Positions 11,658-24,500 of a stretch of DNA of 64,000 bases are shown one piece after another. This DNA comes from Ptiloglossa arizonensis (lineage: Eukaryota > Arthropoda > Insecta > Hymenoptera > Colletidae), in contig NW_027479301.1 of NCBI RefSeq assembly GCF_051014685.1, positions 62,001 to 126,000 of the forward strand, given 5' to 3'. Made by a program: the position numbers and the translations under genes. Under the pieces are notes generated by a model. It was not told the DNA's origin, did not search any database, and worked only from the letters and a program-made list of their open reading frames with translations. Every line of letters begins with the position of its first letter. The first letter of the stretch is position 1.

Positions 11658-12896
11658 GTTGCCTTGTCAACCATTTCTTAGCTTCAAAGTCCCATATCTC
11701 GCGAACGGATTGACCTAACCCAAAAATTCCTACTGCATCTGAAAGTAGAATCTCGCCCGATTACAACGGTATGTGTAGTTTTTCCCTAGGCCATTCTAGT
11801 TAAGCGTTTGGAGCAGCAGAATTGCGAAAAATTTTTTGCCTTCCCAACCATTTCTTGGCTTCAGACTCCCATATCTCGCGAACGGATTGACCTAACCCAA
11901 AAATTCCTACTGCATCTGAATGTAGAAACTCGCCCGATTACAGCGGTATGTGTATTTTTTCCCTACGCAGTTCTGGTTAAGCGTTTGGAGCAGCAGAATT
12001 GCGAAAAATTTTTTGCCTTCCCAACCATTTCTTGGCATCAAACTCCCATATCTCGCGAACGGACTGACCTAACCCAAAAATTCCTGTTGCGTCTGAAAGT
12101 AGAAACTCGCCCGATTACAACGGTGTGTGTATTTTTTCCCTAGGCCATTCTGGTTAAGCGTTTGAAGCAGCAGAAGTGCCAAAAAATTGTTGTCTTCTCA
12201 AGCATTTCTTAGCTTCAGACTCCCATATCTCGCGAACGGATTGACCTTACCCAAAAATTCCTGTTGCGTCTGAAAGTAGAAACTCGCCCCATTACAACGG
12301 TATGTGTAGTTTTTCCCTAGGCCATTCTGGTTAAGCGTTTGGAACAGCAGAATTGCGAAAAATTTTTTGCCTTCTCAACCATTTCTTGGTTTCAAATTCC
12401 CATATCTCGCGAACGGATTGACCTAACCCAAAAATTCCTATTGCATCTGAAAGTAGAAACACGCCCGATTACAACGGTATGTGTATTTTTTCCCTAGGCC
12501 ATTCTGGTTAAGCGTTTGGAGCAGCAGAATTGCGAAAAATTTTTTGCCTTCCCAACCATTTCTTGGCTTCAGACTCCCATATCTCGCGAACGGATTGACC
12601 TAACCCAAAAATTCCTACTGCATCTGAAAGTAGAATCTCGCCCGATTACAACGGTATGTGTAGTTTTTCCCTAGGCCATTCTAGTTAAGCGTTTGGAGCA
12701 GCAGAATTGCGAAAAATTTTTTGCCTTCCCAACCATTTCTTGGCTTCAGACTCCCATATCTCGCGAACGGATTGACCTAACCCAAAAATTCCTATTGCAT
12801 CTGAAAGTAGAAACTCGCCCGATTACAACGGTATGTGTATTTTTTCCCTAGGCCATTCTGGTTAAGCGTTTGGAGCAGCAGAATTGCGAAAAATTT
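11602..12896. repeat. Second copy of the tandem 7-monomer HOR
   Basis: Second pass of the 1239-bp unit described for 10363-11657. The two share a 56-bp overlap, 11602-11657, that belongs to both alignments and marks the exchange interval. Each copy contains a two-monomer open frame of 111 codons (10569-10904 and 11808-12143) because CCTAGG has become CCTACG in one monomer. The pair recurs in copy B at 35671-36965 and 36910-38204. Confidence 0.93.
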
Positions 12897-13778
12897 TTTG
12901 CCTTCTCAACCATTTCTTGGCTTCAAATTCCCATATCTCGCGAACGGATTGACCTAACCCAAAAATTCCTATTGCATCTGAAAGTAGAAACACGCCCGAT
13001 TACAACGGTATGTGTATTTTTTCCCTAGGCCATTCTGGTTAAGCGTTTGGAGCAGCAGAATTGCAAAAAATTTTTTGCCTTCCCAACCATTTCTTGGCTT
13101 CAGACTCCCATATCTCGCGAACGGATTGACCCAACCCAAAAATTCCTACTGCATCTGAAAGTAGAAACTCGCCCGATTACAACGGTATGTGTATTTTTTC
13201 ACTAGCCCATTCTGGTTAAGCGTTTGGAGCAGCAGAATTGCGAAAAATTTGTTGTCCTCTCAACCATTTCTTAGCTTCAAAGTCCCGTATCTCGCGAACT
13301 GATTGACCGAACACAAAAATTCCTGCTGCGTCTGAAAGTAGTAACTTGCCCGATTACAGCGGTATGCGTATTTTTTCCCTAGGCCATTCTGGTTAAGCGT
13401 TTGGAGCAGCAGAATTGCGAAAAATTTCTTCTCTTCTCAACCATTTCTTAGGTTCAAACTCCCATATCTCGCGAACGGATTGACGTAACCCAAAAATTCC
13501 TATTGCATTTGAAAGTAGAAACTCGCCCGATTACAACGGTACGTGAATTTTTCCTTAGGCCATTCTGGTTAAGCGATTGGAGCAGCAGAAGTGCGAAAAA
13601 TTTATTGTCTTGTCAACCATTTCTAGGCATCAAACTGCCATATCTCGCGAACGGATTAACCTAACCCAAAAATTCCTGTTGCATCTGAAAGTAGAAACTC
13701 GCCCGATTACAACGGTATGTGTATTTCTTCCCTAGCCCATTCTGGTTAAGCGTTTGGAGCAGCAGAATTGCGAAAAAT
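12841..13778. repeat. 938-bp block related to 7001-7938
   Basis: Downstream partner of 7001-7938 at +5840. It includes the single-T deletion at about 13541 and the monomer with TTCTAGGCATCAAACTGCC. The tail of this block (from about 13.60 kb) together with the next 0.4 kb is also related to about 21.03-21.63 kb at +7432 (42 monomers minus two). That second match shares the rare AATACCTATTGC variant at 13849 and 21281. The region is therefore a mosaic of pieces copied to at least two other places. Confidence 0.82.
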
Positions 13779-14639
13779 GTTTTGCCTTCTCAACCATTTC
13801 TTGGCTTCAAACTCCCATATCTCGCGAACGGATTGACCTAACCCAAAAATACCTATTGCATCTGAAAGTAGAAACTCGCCCGATTACAACGGTATGTGTA
13901 TTTTTTCCCTAGGCCATTCTGGTTAAGCGTTTGGAGCAGCAGAATTGCGAAAAATTTGTTGTCTTCTCAACCATTTCTTAGCTTCAAAGTCCCATATCTC
14001 GCGAACGGATTGACCTAACCCAAAAATTCCTATTGCATCTGAAAGTAGGAACTCGCCCGATTACAACGGTATGTGTATTTTTTCCCTAGGCCATTCTGGT
14101 TAAGCGTTTGGAGCAGCAGAATTGCGAAAAATTTTTTGCCTTCTCAACCATTTCTTGGCTTCAAACTCCCATATCTCGCGAACGGATTGACCTAACCCAA
14201 AAATTCCTGCTGCGTCTGAAAGTAGTAACTTGCCCGATTACAGCGGTATGCGTATTTTTTCCCTAGGCCATTCTGGTTAAGCATTTGGAGCAGCAGAATT
14301 GCGAAAAATTGTATGGCTTCTCAACCATTTCTTGGCTTCAAACTCCCATATCTCGCGAACGGATTGACCTAACCCAAAAATTCCTATTGCATCTGAAAGT
14401 AGGAACTCGCCCGATTTCAACGGTATGTGTATTTCTTCCCTAGGCCATTCTGGTTAAGCGTTTGGAGCAGCAGAATTGCGAAAAATTTTTTGCCTTCTCA
14501 ACCATTTCTTGGCTTCAAACTCCCATATCTCGCGAACGGATTGACCTAACCCAAAAATTCCTGTTGCGTGTGAAAGTAGAAAATCGCCCGATTACAACGG
14601 TATGTGTATTTTTTCCCTAGCCCATTCTGGTTAAGCGTT

Positions 14640-16500
14640 TGGAGCAGCAGAATTGCGAAAAATTTGTTGTCTTCTCAACCATTTCTTAGCTTCGAAGTCC
14701 CATATCTCGCGAACGGATTGACCAAACCCATAAATTCCTGCTGCGCCAGAAAGTAGAAACTCGCCCGATTACAACGGTATGTGTATTTTTTCCCTAGCCC
14801 ATTCTGGTTAAGCGTTTGGAGCAGCAGAATTGCGAAAAATTTGTTGTCTTCTCAACCATTTCTTAGCTTCAAAGTCCCATATCTCGCGAACGGATTGACC
14901 GAACCCAAAAATTCCTGCTGCGTCTGAAAGTAGAAACTCGCCCGATTACAACGGTATGGGTATTTTTTCCCTAGGCCATTCTGGTTAAGCGTTTGGAGCA
15001 GCAGAATTTCGAAAATAGTTTTGCCTTCTCAATCATTTCTTGGCTTCAAACTCCCATATCTCGCGAACGGATTGACCTAACCCAAAAATTCCTATTGCAT
15101 CTGAAAGTAGAAACTCGCCCGATTACAACGGTATGTGTATTTTTTCCCTAGGCCATTCTGGTTAAGCGTTTGGAGCAGCAGAATTGCGAAAAATTTTTTG
15201 CCTTCTCAACCATTTCTTGGCTTCAAACTCCCATATCTCGCGAACGGATTGAGCTAACCCAAAAATTCCTGTTGCGTGTGAAAGTAGAAACTCGCCCGAT
15301 TACGACGGTATGTGTGTTTTTTCCCTAGCCCATTCCGGTTAAGCGTTTGGAGCAGCAGAATTGCGAAAAATTTGTTGCCTTCTCAACCATTTCTTAGCTT
15401 CAAAGTCCCATATCTCGCGAACGGATTGACCAAACCCAAAAATTCCTGCTGCGCCAGAAAGCAGAAACTCGCCCGATTACAACGGTATGCGTATTTTTTT
15501 CCCTAGGCCATTCTGGTTAAGCGTTTGGAGCAGCAGAATTACGAAAAATGTTTTGCCTTCTCAACCATTTCTTGGCTTCAAACTCCCATATCTCGCGAAC
15601 GGATTGACCTAACCCAAAAATTCCTGTTGCATCTGAAAGTAGAAACTCGCCCGATTACAACGGTATGTGTATTTTTTCCCTAGCCCATTCTGGTTAAGCG
15701 TTTGGAGCAGCAGAATTGCGAAAAATTTGTTGTCCTCTCAACCATTTCTTAGCTTCAAAGTCCCGTATCTCGCGAACTGATTGACCGAACCCAAAAATTC
15801 CTGCTGCGTCTGAAAGTAGTAACTTGCCCGATTACAGCGGTATGCGTATTTTTTCCCTAGGCCATTCTGGTTAAGCGTTTGGAGCTGCAGAATTGCGAAA
15901 AATTTGTTGTCTTCTCAACCATTTCTTAGCTTCGAAGTCCCATATCTCGCGAACGGATTGACCAAACCCAAAAATTCCTGCTGCGCCAGAAAGTAGAAAC
16001 TCGCCCGATTACAACGGTATGTGTATTTTTTCCCTAGCCCATTCTGGTTAAGCGTTTGGAGCAGCAGAATTGCGAAAAATTTGTTGTCTTCTCAACCATT
16101 TCTTAGCTTCAAAGACCCATATCTCGCGAACGGATTGAGCAAACCCAAAAATTCCTGCTGCGCCAGAAAGTAGAAACTCGCCCGATTACAACGGTATGCG
16201 TATTTTTTCCCTAGGCCATTCTGGTTAAGCGTTTGGAGCAGCAGAATTGCGAAAAATTTTTTGCCTTCTCAACCATTTCTTGGCTTCAAACACCCATATC
16301 TCGCGAACGGATTGACCTAACCCAAAAATTCCTGTTGCGTGTGAAAGTAGAAAATCGCCCGATTACAACGGTATGTGTATTTCTTCCCTAGCCCATTCTG
16401 GTTAAGCGTTTGGAGCAGCAGAATTGCGAAAAATTTGTTGTCTTCTCAACCATTTCTTAGCTTCGAAGTCCCATATCTCGCTTACGGATTGACCAAACCC
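14640..16500. repeat. About 1.86-kb block related to about 24020-25880
   Basis: An ordered series of variants recurs at +9379 (53 monomers minus two): CTTCGAAGTCC, AATTTCGAAAA, GTGTGTTTTTTCC with CCATTCCGG, an extra T giving a T7 run (about 15490 and 24869), and the GTCCCGTATC/AACTGATT monomer. Substitutions include AAATAGTTTTG near 15014 against AAATGTTTTG, and GGAGCTGCAG at 15881 against GGAGCAGCAG. The two T7 runs are thus best explained by one ancestral insertion copied with its block. Confidence 0.82.
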
Positions 16501-17841
16501 AAAAATTCCTGCTGCGCCAGAAAGTAGAAACTCGCCCGATTACAACGGTATGTGTAGTTTTTCCCTAGGCCATTCTAGTTAAGCGTTTGGAGCAGCAGAA
16601 TTGCGAAAAATTTTTTGCCTTCCCAACCATTTCTTGGCTTCAGACTCCCATATCTCGCGAACGGATTGACCTAACCCAAAAATTCCTATTGCATCTGAAA
16701 GTAGAAACTCGCCCGATTACAACGGTATGTGTATTTTTTCCCTAGGCCATTCTGGTTAAGCGTTTGGAGCAGCAGAATTGCGAAAAATTTTTTGCCTTCC
16801 CAACCATTTCTTGGCATCAAACTCCCATATCTCGCGAACGGACTGACCTAACCCAAAAATTCCTGTTGCGTCTGAAAGTAGAAACTCGACCGATTACAAC
16901 GGTATGTGTATTTTTTCCCTAGGCCATTCTGGTTAAGTGTTTGGAGCAGCAGAATTGCGAAAAATTTTTTGCCTTCCCAACCATTTCTTGGCTTCAGACT
17001 CCCATATCTCGCGAACGGATTGACCTAACCCAAAAATTCCTACTGCATCTGAAAGTAGAAACTCGCCCGATTACAACGGTATGTGTATTTTTTCCCTAGC
17101 CCATTCTGGTTAAGCGTTTGGAGCAGCAGAATTGCGAAAAATTTGTTGTCCTCTCAACCATTTCTTAGCTTCAAAGTCCCGTATCTCGCTAACTGATTGA
17201 CCGAACCCAAAAATTCCTGCTGCGTCTGAAAGTAGTAACTTGCCCGATTACAGCGGTATGCGTATTTTTTCCCTAGGCCATTCTGGTTAAGCGTTTGGAG
17301 CAGCCGAATTGCGAAAAATTTCTTCTCTTCTCAACCATTTCTTAGGTTCAAACTCCCATATCTCGCGAACGGATTGACGTAACCCAAAAATTCCTATTGC
17401 ATTTGAAAGTAGAAACTCGCCCGATTACAACGGTACGTGAATTTTTCCTTAGGCCATTCTGGTTAAGCGATTGGAGCAGCAGAAGTGCGAAAAATTTATT
17501 GTCTTGTCAACCATATCTTAGCTTCAAACTCCCATATCTCGCGAACGGATTGACCTAACCCAAAAATTCCTATTGCATCTGAAAGTAGAAACTCGCCCGA
17601 TTACAACGGTATGTGTAATTTTTCCCTAGGCCATTCTGGTTAAGCGTTTGGAGCAGCAGAATTGCGAAAAATTTTTTGCCTTCCCAACCATTTCTTGGCA
17701 TCAAACTCCCATATCTCGCGAACGGACTGACCTAACCCAAAAATTCCTGTTGCGTCTGAAAGGTGAAACTCGACCGATTACAACGGTATGTGTATTTTTT
17801 CCCTAGGCCATTCTGGTTAAGCGTTTGAAGCAGCAGAATTG
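15542..17841. repeat. First copy of a tandem 13-monomer HOR (2300-bp period)
   Basis: The segment repeats at +2300 bp, which is 13 monomers minus the one T deleted at about 17435. Ordered private markers shared by both copies include GGAGCTGCAG (15881 and 18181), AAAGACCCAT (16111 and 18411), CTCGCTTACGG (about 16477 and 18777), TTAAGTGTTT (16933 and 19233), CTCGCTAACTG (about 17187 and 19487), CAGCCGAATT (about 17302 and 19602) and AAGGTGAAACTC (about 17760 and 20060). The only internal difference noticed is A at 17618 against T at 19918. Confidence 0.95.
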
Positions 17842-20149
17842 CGAAAAATGTTTTGCCTTCTCAACCATTTCTTGGCTTCAAACTCCCATATCTCGCGAAC
17901 GGATTGACCTAACCCAAAAATTCCTGTTGCATCTGAAAGTAGAAACTCGCCCGATTACAACGGTATGTGTATTTTTTCCCTAGCCCATTCTGGTTAAGCG
18001 TTTGGAGCAGCAGAATTGCGAAAAATTTGTTGTCCTCTCAACCATTTCTTAGCTTCAAAGTCCCGTATCTCGCGAACTGATTGACCGAACCCAAAAATTC
18101 CTGCTGCGTCTGAAAGTAGTAACTTGCCCGATTACAGCGGTATGCGTATTTTTTCCCTAGGCCATTCTGGTTAAGCGTTTGGAGCTGCAGAATTGCGAAA
18201 AATTTGTTGTCTTCTCAACCATTTCTTAGCTTCGAAGTCCCATATCTCGCGAACGGATTGACCAAACCCAAAAATTCCTGCTGCGCCAGAAAGTAGAAAC
18301 TCGCCCGATTACAACGGTATGTGTATTTTTTCCCTAGCCCATTCTGGTTAAGCGTTTGGAGCAGCAGAATTGCGAAAAATTTGTTGTCTTCTCAACCATT
18401 TCTTAGCTTCAAAGACCCATATCTCGCGAACGGATTGAGCAAACCCAAAAATTCCTGCTGCGCCAGAAAGTAGAAACTCGCCCGATTACAACGGTATGCG
18501 TATTTTTTCCCTAGGCCATTCTGGTTAAGCGTTTGGAGCAGCAGAATTGCGAAAAATTTTTTGCCTTCTCAACCATTTCTTGGCTTCAAACACCCATATC
18601 TCGCGAACGGATTGACCTAACCCAAAAATTCCTGTTGCGTGTGAAAGTAGAAAATCGCCCGATTACAACGGTATGTGTATTTCTTCCCTAGCCCATTCTG
18701 GTTAAGCGTTTGGAGCAGCAGAATTGCGAAAAATTTGTTGTCTTCTCAACCATTTCTTAGCTTCGAAGTCCCATATCTCGCTTACGGATTGACCAAACCC
18801 AAAAATTCCTGCTGCGCCAGAAAGTAGAAACTCGCCCGATTACAACGGTATGTGTAGTTTTTCCCTAGGCCATTCTAGTTAAGCGTTTGGAGCAGCAGAA
18901 TTGCGAAAAATTTTTTGCCTTCCCAACCATTTCTTGGCTTCAGACTCCCATATCTCGCGAACGGATTGACCTAACCCAAAAATTCCTATTGCATCTGAAA
19001 GTAGAAACTCGCCCGATTACAACGGTATGTGTATTTTTTCCCTAGGCCATTCTGGTTAAGCGTTTGGAGCAGCAGAATTGCGAAAAATTTTTTGCCTTCC
19101 CAACCATTTCTTGGCATCAAACTCCCATATCTCGCGAACGGACTGACCTAACCCAAAAATTCCTGTTGCGTCTGAAAGTAGAAACTCGACCGATTACAAC
19201 GGTATGTGTATTTTTTCCCTAGGCCATTCTGGTTAAGTGTTTGGAGCAGCAGAATTGCGAAAAATTTTTTGCCTTCCCAACCATTTCTTGGCTTCAGACT
19301 CCCATATCTCGCGAACGGATTGACCTAACCCAAAAATTCCTACTGCATCTGAAAGTAGAAACTCGCCCGATTACAACGGTATGTGTATTTTTTCCCTAGC
19401 CCATTCTGGTTAAGCGTTTGGAGCAGCAGAATTGCGAAAAATTTGTTGTCCTCTCAACCATTTCTTAGCTTCAAAGTCCCGTATCTCGCTAACTGATTGA
19501 CCGAACCCAAAAATTCCTGCTGCGTCTGAAAGTAGTAACTTGCCCGATTACAGCGGTATGCGTATTTTTTCCCTAGGCCATTCTGGTTAAGCGTTTGGAG
19601 CAGCCGAATTGCGAAAAATTTCTTCTCTTCTCAACCATTTCTTAGGTTCAAACTCCCATATCTCGCGAACGGATTGACGTAACCCAAAAATTCCTATTGC
19701 ATTTGAAAGTAGAAACTCGCCCGATTACAACGGTACGTGAATTTTTCCTTAGGCCATTCTGGTTAAGCGATTGGAGCAGCAGAAGTGCGAAAAATTTATT
19801 GTCTTGTCAACCATATCTTAGCTTCAAACTCCCATATCTCGCGAACGGATTGACCTAACCCAAAAATTCCTATTGCATCTGAAAGTAGAAACTCGCCCGA
19901 TTACAACGGTATGTGTATTTTTTCCCTAGGCCATTCTGGTTAAGCGTTTGGAGCAGCAGAATTGCGAAAAATTTTTTGCCTTCCCAACCATTTCTTGGCA
20001 TCAAACTCCCATATCTCGCGAACGGACTGACCTAACCCAAAAATTCCTGTTGCGTCTGAAAGGTGAAACTCGACCGATTACAACGGTATGTGTATTTTTT
20101 CCCTAGGCCATTCTGGTTAAGCGTTTGAAGCAGCAGAATTGCGAAAAAT
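17842..20149. repeat. Second copy of the tandem 13-monomer HOR
   Basis: Nearly perfect repeat of 15542-17849. The alignment ends where AAAATG at 17850 meets AAAATT at 20150. In copy B of the giant duplication the same pair lies at 40850-43149 and 43150-45457, again with the single A/T difference (42926 and 45226). The HOR therefore formed before the 25.3-kb duplication. Confidence 0.95.
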
Positions 20150-20291
20150 TTTTTGCCTTCTCAACCATTTCTTGGATTCAAACTCCCATATCTCGCGAAC
20201 GGATTGACCTAACCCAAAGATTCCTGTTGCGTCTGAAAGTAGAAACTCGCCCGATTACAACGGTATGTGTATTTTTTCCCTAGGCCATTCT

Positions 20292-21036
20292 GGTTAAGTG
20301 TTTGGAGCAGCAGAATTGCGAAAAATTTTTTGCCTTCCCAACCATTTCTTGGCTTCAGACTCCCATATCTCGCGAACGGATTGACCTAACCCAAAAATTC
20401 CTACTGCATCTGAAAGTAGAAACTCGCCCGATTACAACGGTATGTGTATTTTTTCCCTAGCCCATTCTGGTTAAGCGTTTGGAGCAGCAGAATTGCGAAA
20501 AATTTGTTGTCCTCTCAACCATTTCTTAGCTTCAAAGTCCCGTATCTCGCGAACTGATTGACCGAACCCAAAAATTCCTGCTGCGTCTGAAAGTAGTAAC
20601 TTGCCCGATTACAGCGGTATGCGTATTTTTTCCCTAGGCCATTCTGGTTAAGCGTTTGGAGCAGCAGAATTGCGAAAAATTTCTTCTCTTCTCAACCATT
20701 TCTTAGGTTCAAACTCCCATATCTCGCGAACGGATTGACGTAACCCAAAAATTCCTATTGCATTTGAAAGTAGAAACTCGCCCGATTACAACGGTACGTG
20801 AATTTTTCCTTAGGCCATTCTGGTTAAGCGATTGGAGCAGCAGAAGTGCGAAAAATTTATTGTCTTGTCAACCATATCTTAGCTTCAAACTCCCATATCT
20901 CGCGAACGGATTGACCTAACCCAAAAATTCCTATTGCATCTGAAAGTAGAAACTCGCCCGATTACAACGGTATGTGTATTTTTTTCCTAGGCCATTCTGG
21001 TTAAGCGTTTGGAGCAGCAGAATTGCGAAAAATTTG
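20292..21036. repeat. Third, partial and diverged pass of the 13-mer
   Basis: About 745 bp match 19231-19975 at +1061 (six monomers minus the deleted T, which recurs at about 20796). Shared markers are TTAAGTGTTT, the GTCCCGTATC/AACTGATT monomer, AAATTTCTTCTCTTC and CATTTGAAAG with ACGTGAAT. It differs by CTCGCGAACTG instead of CTCGCTAACTG, CAGCAGAATT instead of CAGCCGAATT, and TTTTTTTCC in the last monomer. It probably represents an earlier version of the block from which the two 13-mers later arose. Confidence 0.85.
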
Positions 21037-21598
21037 TTGCCTTCTCAACCATTTCTAGGCATCAAACTGCCATATCTCGCGAACGGATTAACCTAACCCA
21101 AAAATTCCTGTTGCATCTGAAAGTAGAAACTCGCCCGATTACAACGGTATGTGTATTTCTTCCCTAGCCCATTCTGGTTAAGCGTTTGGAGCAGCAGAAT
21201 TGCGAAAATTGTTTTGCCTTCTCAACCATTTCTTGGCTTCAAACTCCCATATCTCGCGAACGGATTGACCAAACCCAAAAATACCTATTGCATCTGAAAG
21301 TAGAAACTCGCCCGATTACAACGGTATGTGTATTTTTTCCCTAGGCCATTCTGGTTAAGCGTTTGGAGCAGCAGAATTGCGAAAAATTTGTTGTCTTCTC
21401 AACCATTTCTTAGCTTCAAAGTCCCATATCTCGCGAACGGATTGACCTAACCCAAAAATTCCTATTGCATCTGAAAGTAGGAACTCGCCCGATTACAACG
21501 GTATGTGTATTTTTTCCCTAGGCCATTCTGGTTAAGCGTTTGGAGCAGCAGAATTGCGAAAAATTTTTTGCCTTCTCAACCATTTCTTGGCTTCAAAC

Positions 21599-24500
21599 TC
21601 CCATATCTCGCGAACGGATTGACCTAACCCAAAAATTCCTGTTGCGTGTGAAAGTAGAAAATCGCCCGATTACAACGGTATGGGTATTTCTTCCCTAGCC
21701 CATTCTGGTTAAGCGTTTGGAGCAGCAGAATTGCGAAAAATTGTATGCCTTCTCAACCATTTCTTGGCTTCAAAGTCCCATGTCTCGCGAACGGATTGAC
21801 CTAACCCAAAAATTCCTATTGCATCTGAAAGTAGGAACTCGCCCGATTACAACGGTATGTGTATTTTTTCCCTAGGCCATTCTGATTAAGCGTTTGGAGC
21901 AGCAGAATTGCGAAAAATTTTTTGCCTTCTCAACCATTTCTTGGTTTCAAACTCCCATATCTCCCGAACGGATTGACCTAACCCAAAAATTCCTGTTGCA
22001 TCTGAAAGTAGAAACTCGCCCGATTACAACGGTATGTGTATTTTTTCCCTAGCCCATTCTGGTTAAGCGTTTGGAGCAGCAGAATTGCGAAAAATTTGTT
22101 GTCTTCTAAACCATTTCTTAGCTTCGAAGTCCCATATCTCGCGAACGGATTGACCAAACCCAAATATTCCTGCTGCGCCAGAAAGTAGAAACTTGCCCGA
22201 TTACAACGGTATGTGTATTTTTTCCCTAGCCCATTCTGGTTAAGCGTTTGGAGCAGCAGAATTGCGAAAAATTTGTTATCTTCTCAACCATTTCTTAGCT
22301 TCAAAGTCCCGTATCTCGCGAACGGATTGACCGAACCCAAAAATTCCTGCTGCGTCTGAAAGTAGTAACTCGCCCGATTACAACGGTATGTGTGTTTTTT
22401 CCCTAGGCCATTCTGGTTAAGCGTTTGGAGCAGCAGAATTGCGAAAAATGTTTTGCCTTCTCAACCATTTCTTGGCTTCAATCTCCCATATCTCGCGAAC
22501 GGATTGACCTAACCCAAAAATTCCTATTGCATCTGAAAGTAGAAACTCGCCCGATTACAACGGTATGTGTATTTTTTCCCTAGGCCATTCTGGTTAAGCG
22601 TTTGGAGCAGCAGAATTGCGAAAAATTTTTTGCCTTCTCAACCATTTCTTGGCTTCAAACTCCCATATCTCGCGAACGGATTGAGCTAACCCAAAAATTC
22701 CTGTTGCGTGTGAAAGTAGAAACTCGCCCGATTACAATGGTATGTGTATTTTTTCCCTAGCCCATTCCGGTTAAGCGTTTGGAGCAGCAGAATTGCGAAA
22801 AATTTATTGTCTTCTCAACCATTTCTTAGCTTCAAAGTCCCATATCTCGCGAACGGATTGAGCAAACCCAAAAATTCCTGCTGCGCCAGAAAGTAGAAGC
22901 TCGCCCGATTACAACGGTATGCGTATTTTTTCCCTAGGCCATTCTGGTTAAGCGTTTGGAGCAGCAGAATTGCGAAAAATGTTTTGCCTTCTCAACCATT
23001 TCTTGGCTTCAAACTCCCATATCTCGCGAACGGATTGACCTAACCCAAAAATTCCTGTTGCATCTGAAAGTAGAAACTCGCCCGATTACAACGGTATGTG
23101 TATTTTTTCCCTAGCCCATTCTGGTTAAACGTTTGGAGCAGCAGAATTGCGAAAAATTTGTTGTCCTCTGAACCATTTCTTAGCTTCAAAGTCCCGTATC
23201 TCGCGAACGGATTGACCGAACCCAAAAATTCCTGCTGCGTCTGAAAGTAGTAACTTGCCCGATTACAGCGGTATGCGTATTTTTTCCCTAGGCCATTCTG
23301 GTTAAGCATTTGGAGCAGCAGAATTGCGCAAAATTGTATGGCTTCTCAACCATTTCTTGGCTTCAAACTCCCATATCTCGCGAACGGATTGACCTAACCC
23401 AAAAATTCCTATTGCATCTGAAAGTAGGAACTCGCCCGATTTCAACGGTATGTGTATTTCTTCCCTAGGCCATTCTGGTTAAGCGTTTGGAGCAGCAGAA
23501 TTGCGAAAAATTTTTTGCCTTCTCAACCATTTCTTGGCTTCAAACTCCCATATCTCGCGAACGGATTGACCTAACCCAAAAATTCCTGTTGCGTGTGAAA
23601 GTAGAAAATCGCCCGATTACAACGGTATGTGTATTTCTTCCCTAGCCCATTCTGGTTAAGCGTTTGGAGCAGCAGAATTGCGAAAAATTTGTTGTCTTCT
23701 CAACCATTTCTTAGCTTCAAAGTCCCATATCTCGCGAACGGATTGACCAAACCCAAAAATTCCTGCTGCGCCAGAAAGTAGAAACTCGCCCGATTACAAC
23801 GGTATGTGTATTTTTTCCCTAGGCCATTCTGGTTAAGCGTTTGGATCAACAGAATTGCGAAAAATTGTATGCCTTCTCAACCATTTCTTGGCTTCAAATT
23901 CCCATATCTCGCGAACGGAGTGACCTAACCCAAAAATTCCTGTTGCGTGTGAAAGTAGAAACTCGCCCGATTACAACGGTATGTGTATTTTTTCCCTAGC
24001 CCATTCTGGTTAAGCGTTTGGAGCAGCAGAATTGCGAAAAATTTGTTGTCTTCTCAACCATTTCTTAGCTTCGAAGTCCCATATTTCGCGAACGGATTGA
24101 CCAAACCCAAAAATTCCTGCTGCGCCAGAAAGTAGAAACTCGCCCGATTACAACGGTATGTGTATTTTTTCCCTAGCCCATTCTGGTTAAGCGTTTGGAG
24201 CAGCAGAATTGCGAAAAATTTGTTGTCTTCTCAACCATTTCTTAGCTTCAAAGTCCCATATCTCGCGAACGGATTGACCGAACCCAAAAATTCCTGCTGC
24301 GTCTGAAAGTAGAAACTCGCCCGATTACAACGGTATGCGTATTTTTTCCCTAGGCCATTCTGGTTAAGCGTTTGGAGCAGCAGAATTTCGAAAAATGTTT
24401 TGCCTTCTCAACCATTTCTTGGCTTCAAACTCCCATATCTCGCGAACGGATTGACCTAACCCAAAAATTCCTATTGCATCTGAAAGTAGAAACGCGCCCG

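Noticed and set aside
15312..15506. 64-codon + strand open frame in a different phase (also 40620-40814)
   Set aside because: It begins at GTG and exists because a monomer variant and a one-T insertion shift the frame. It is pure satellite with no sign of coding.
23040..23309. 89-codon minus-strand open frame with a true ATG (also 48348-48617)
   Set aside because: The ATG comes from one substitution (AAGCGTTT to AAGCATTT) in the monomer. The frame is monomer sequence throughout and ends at a routine stop.
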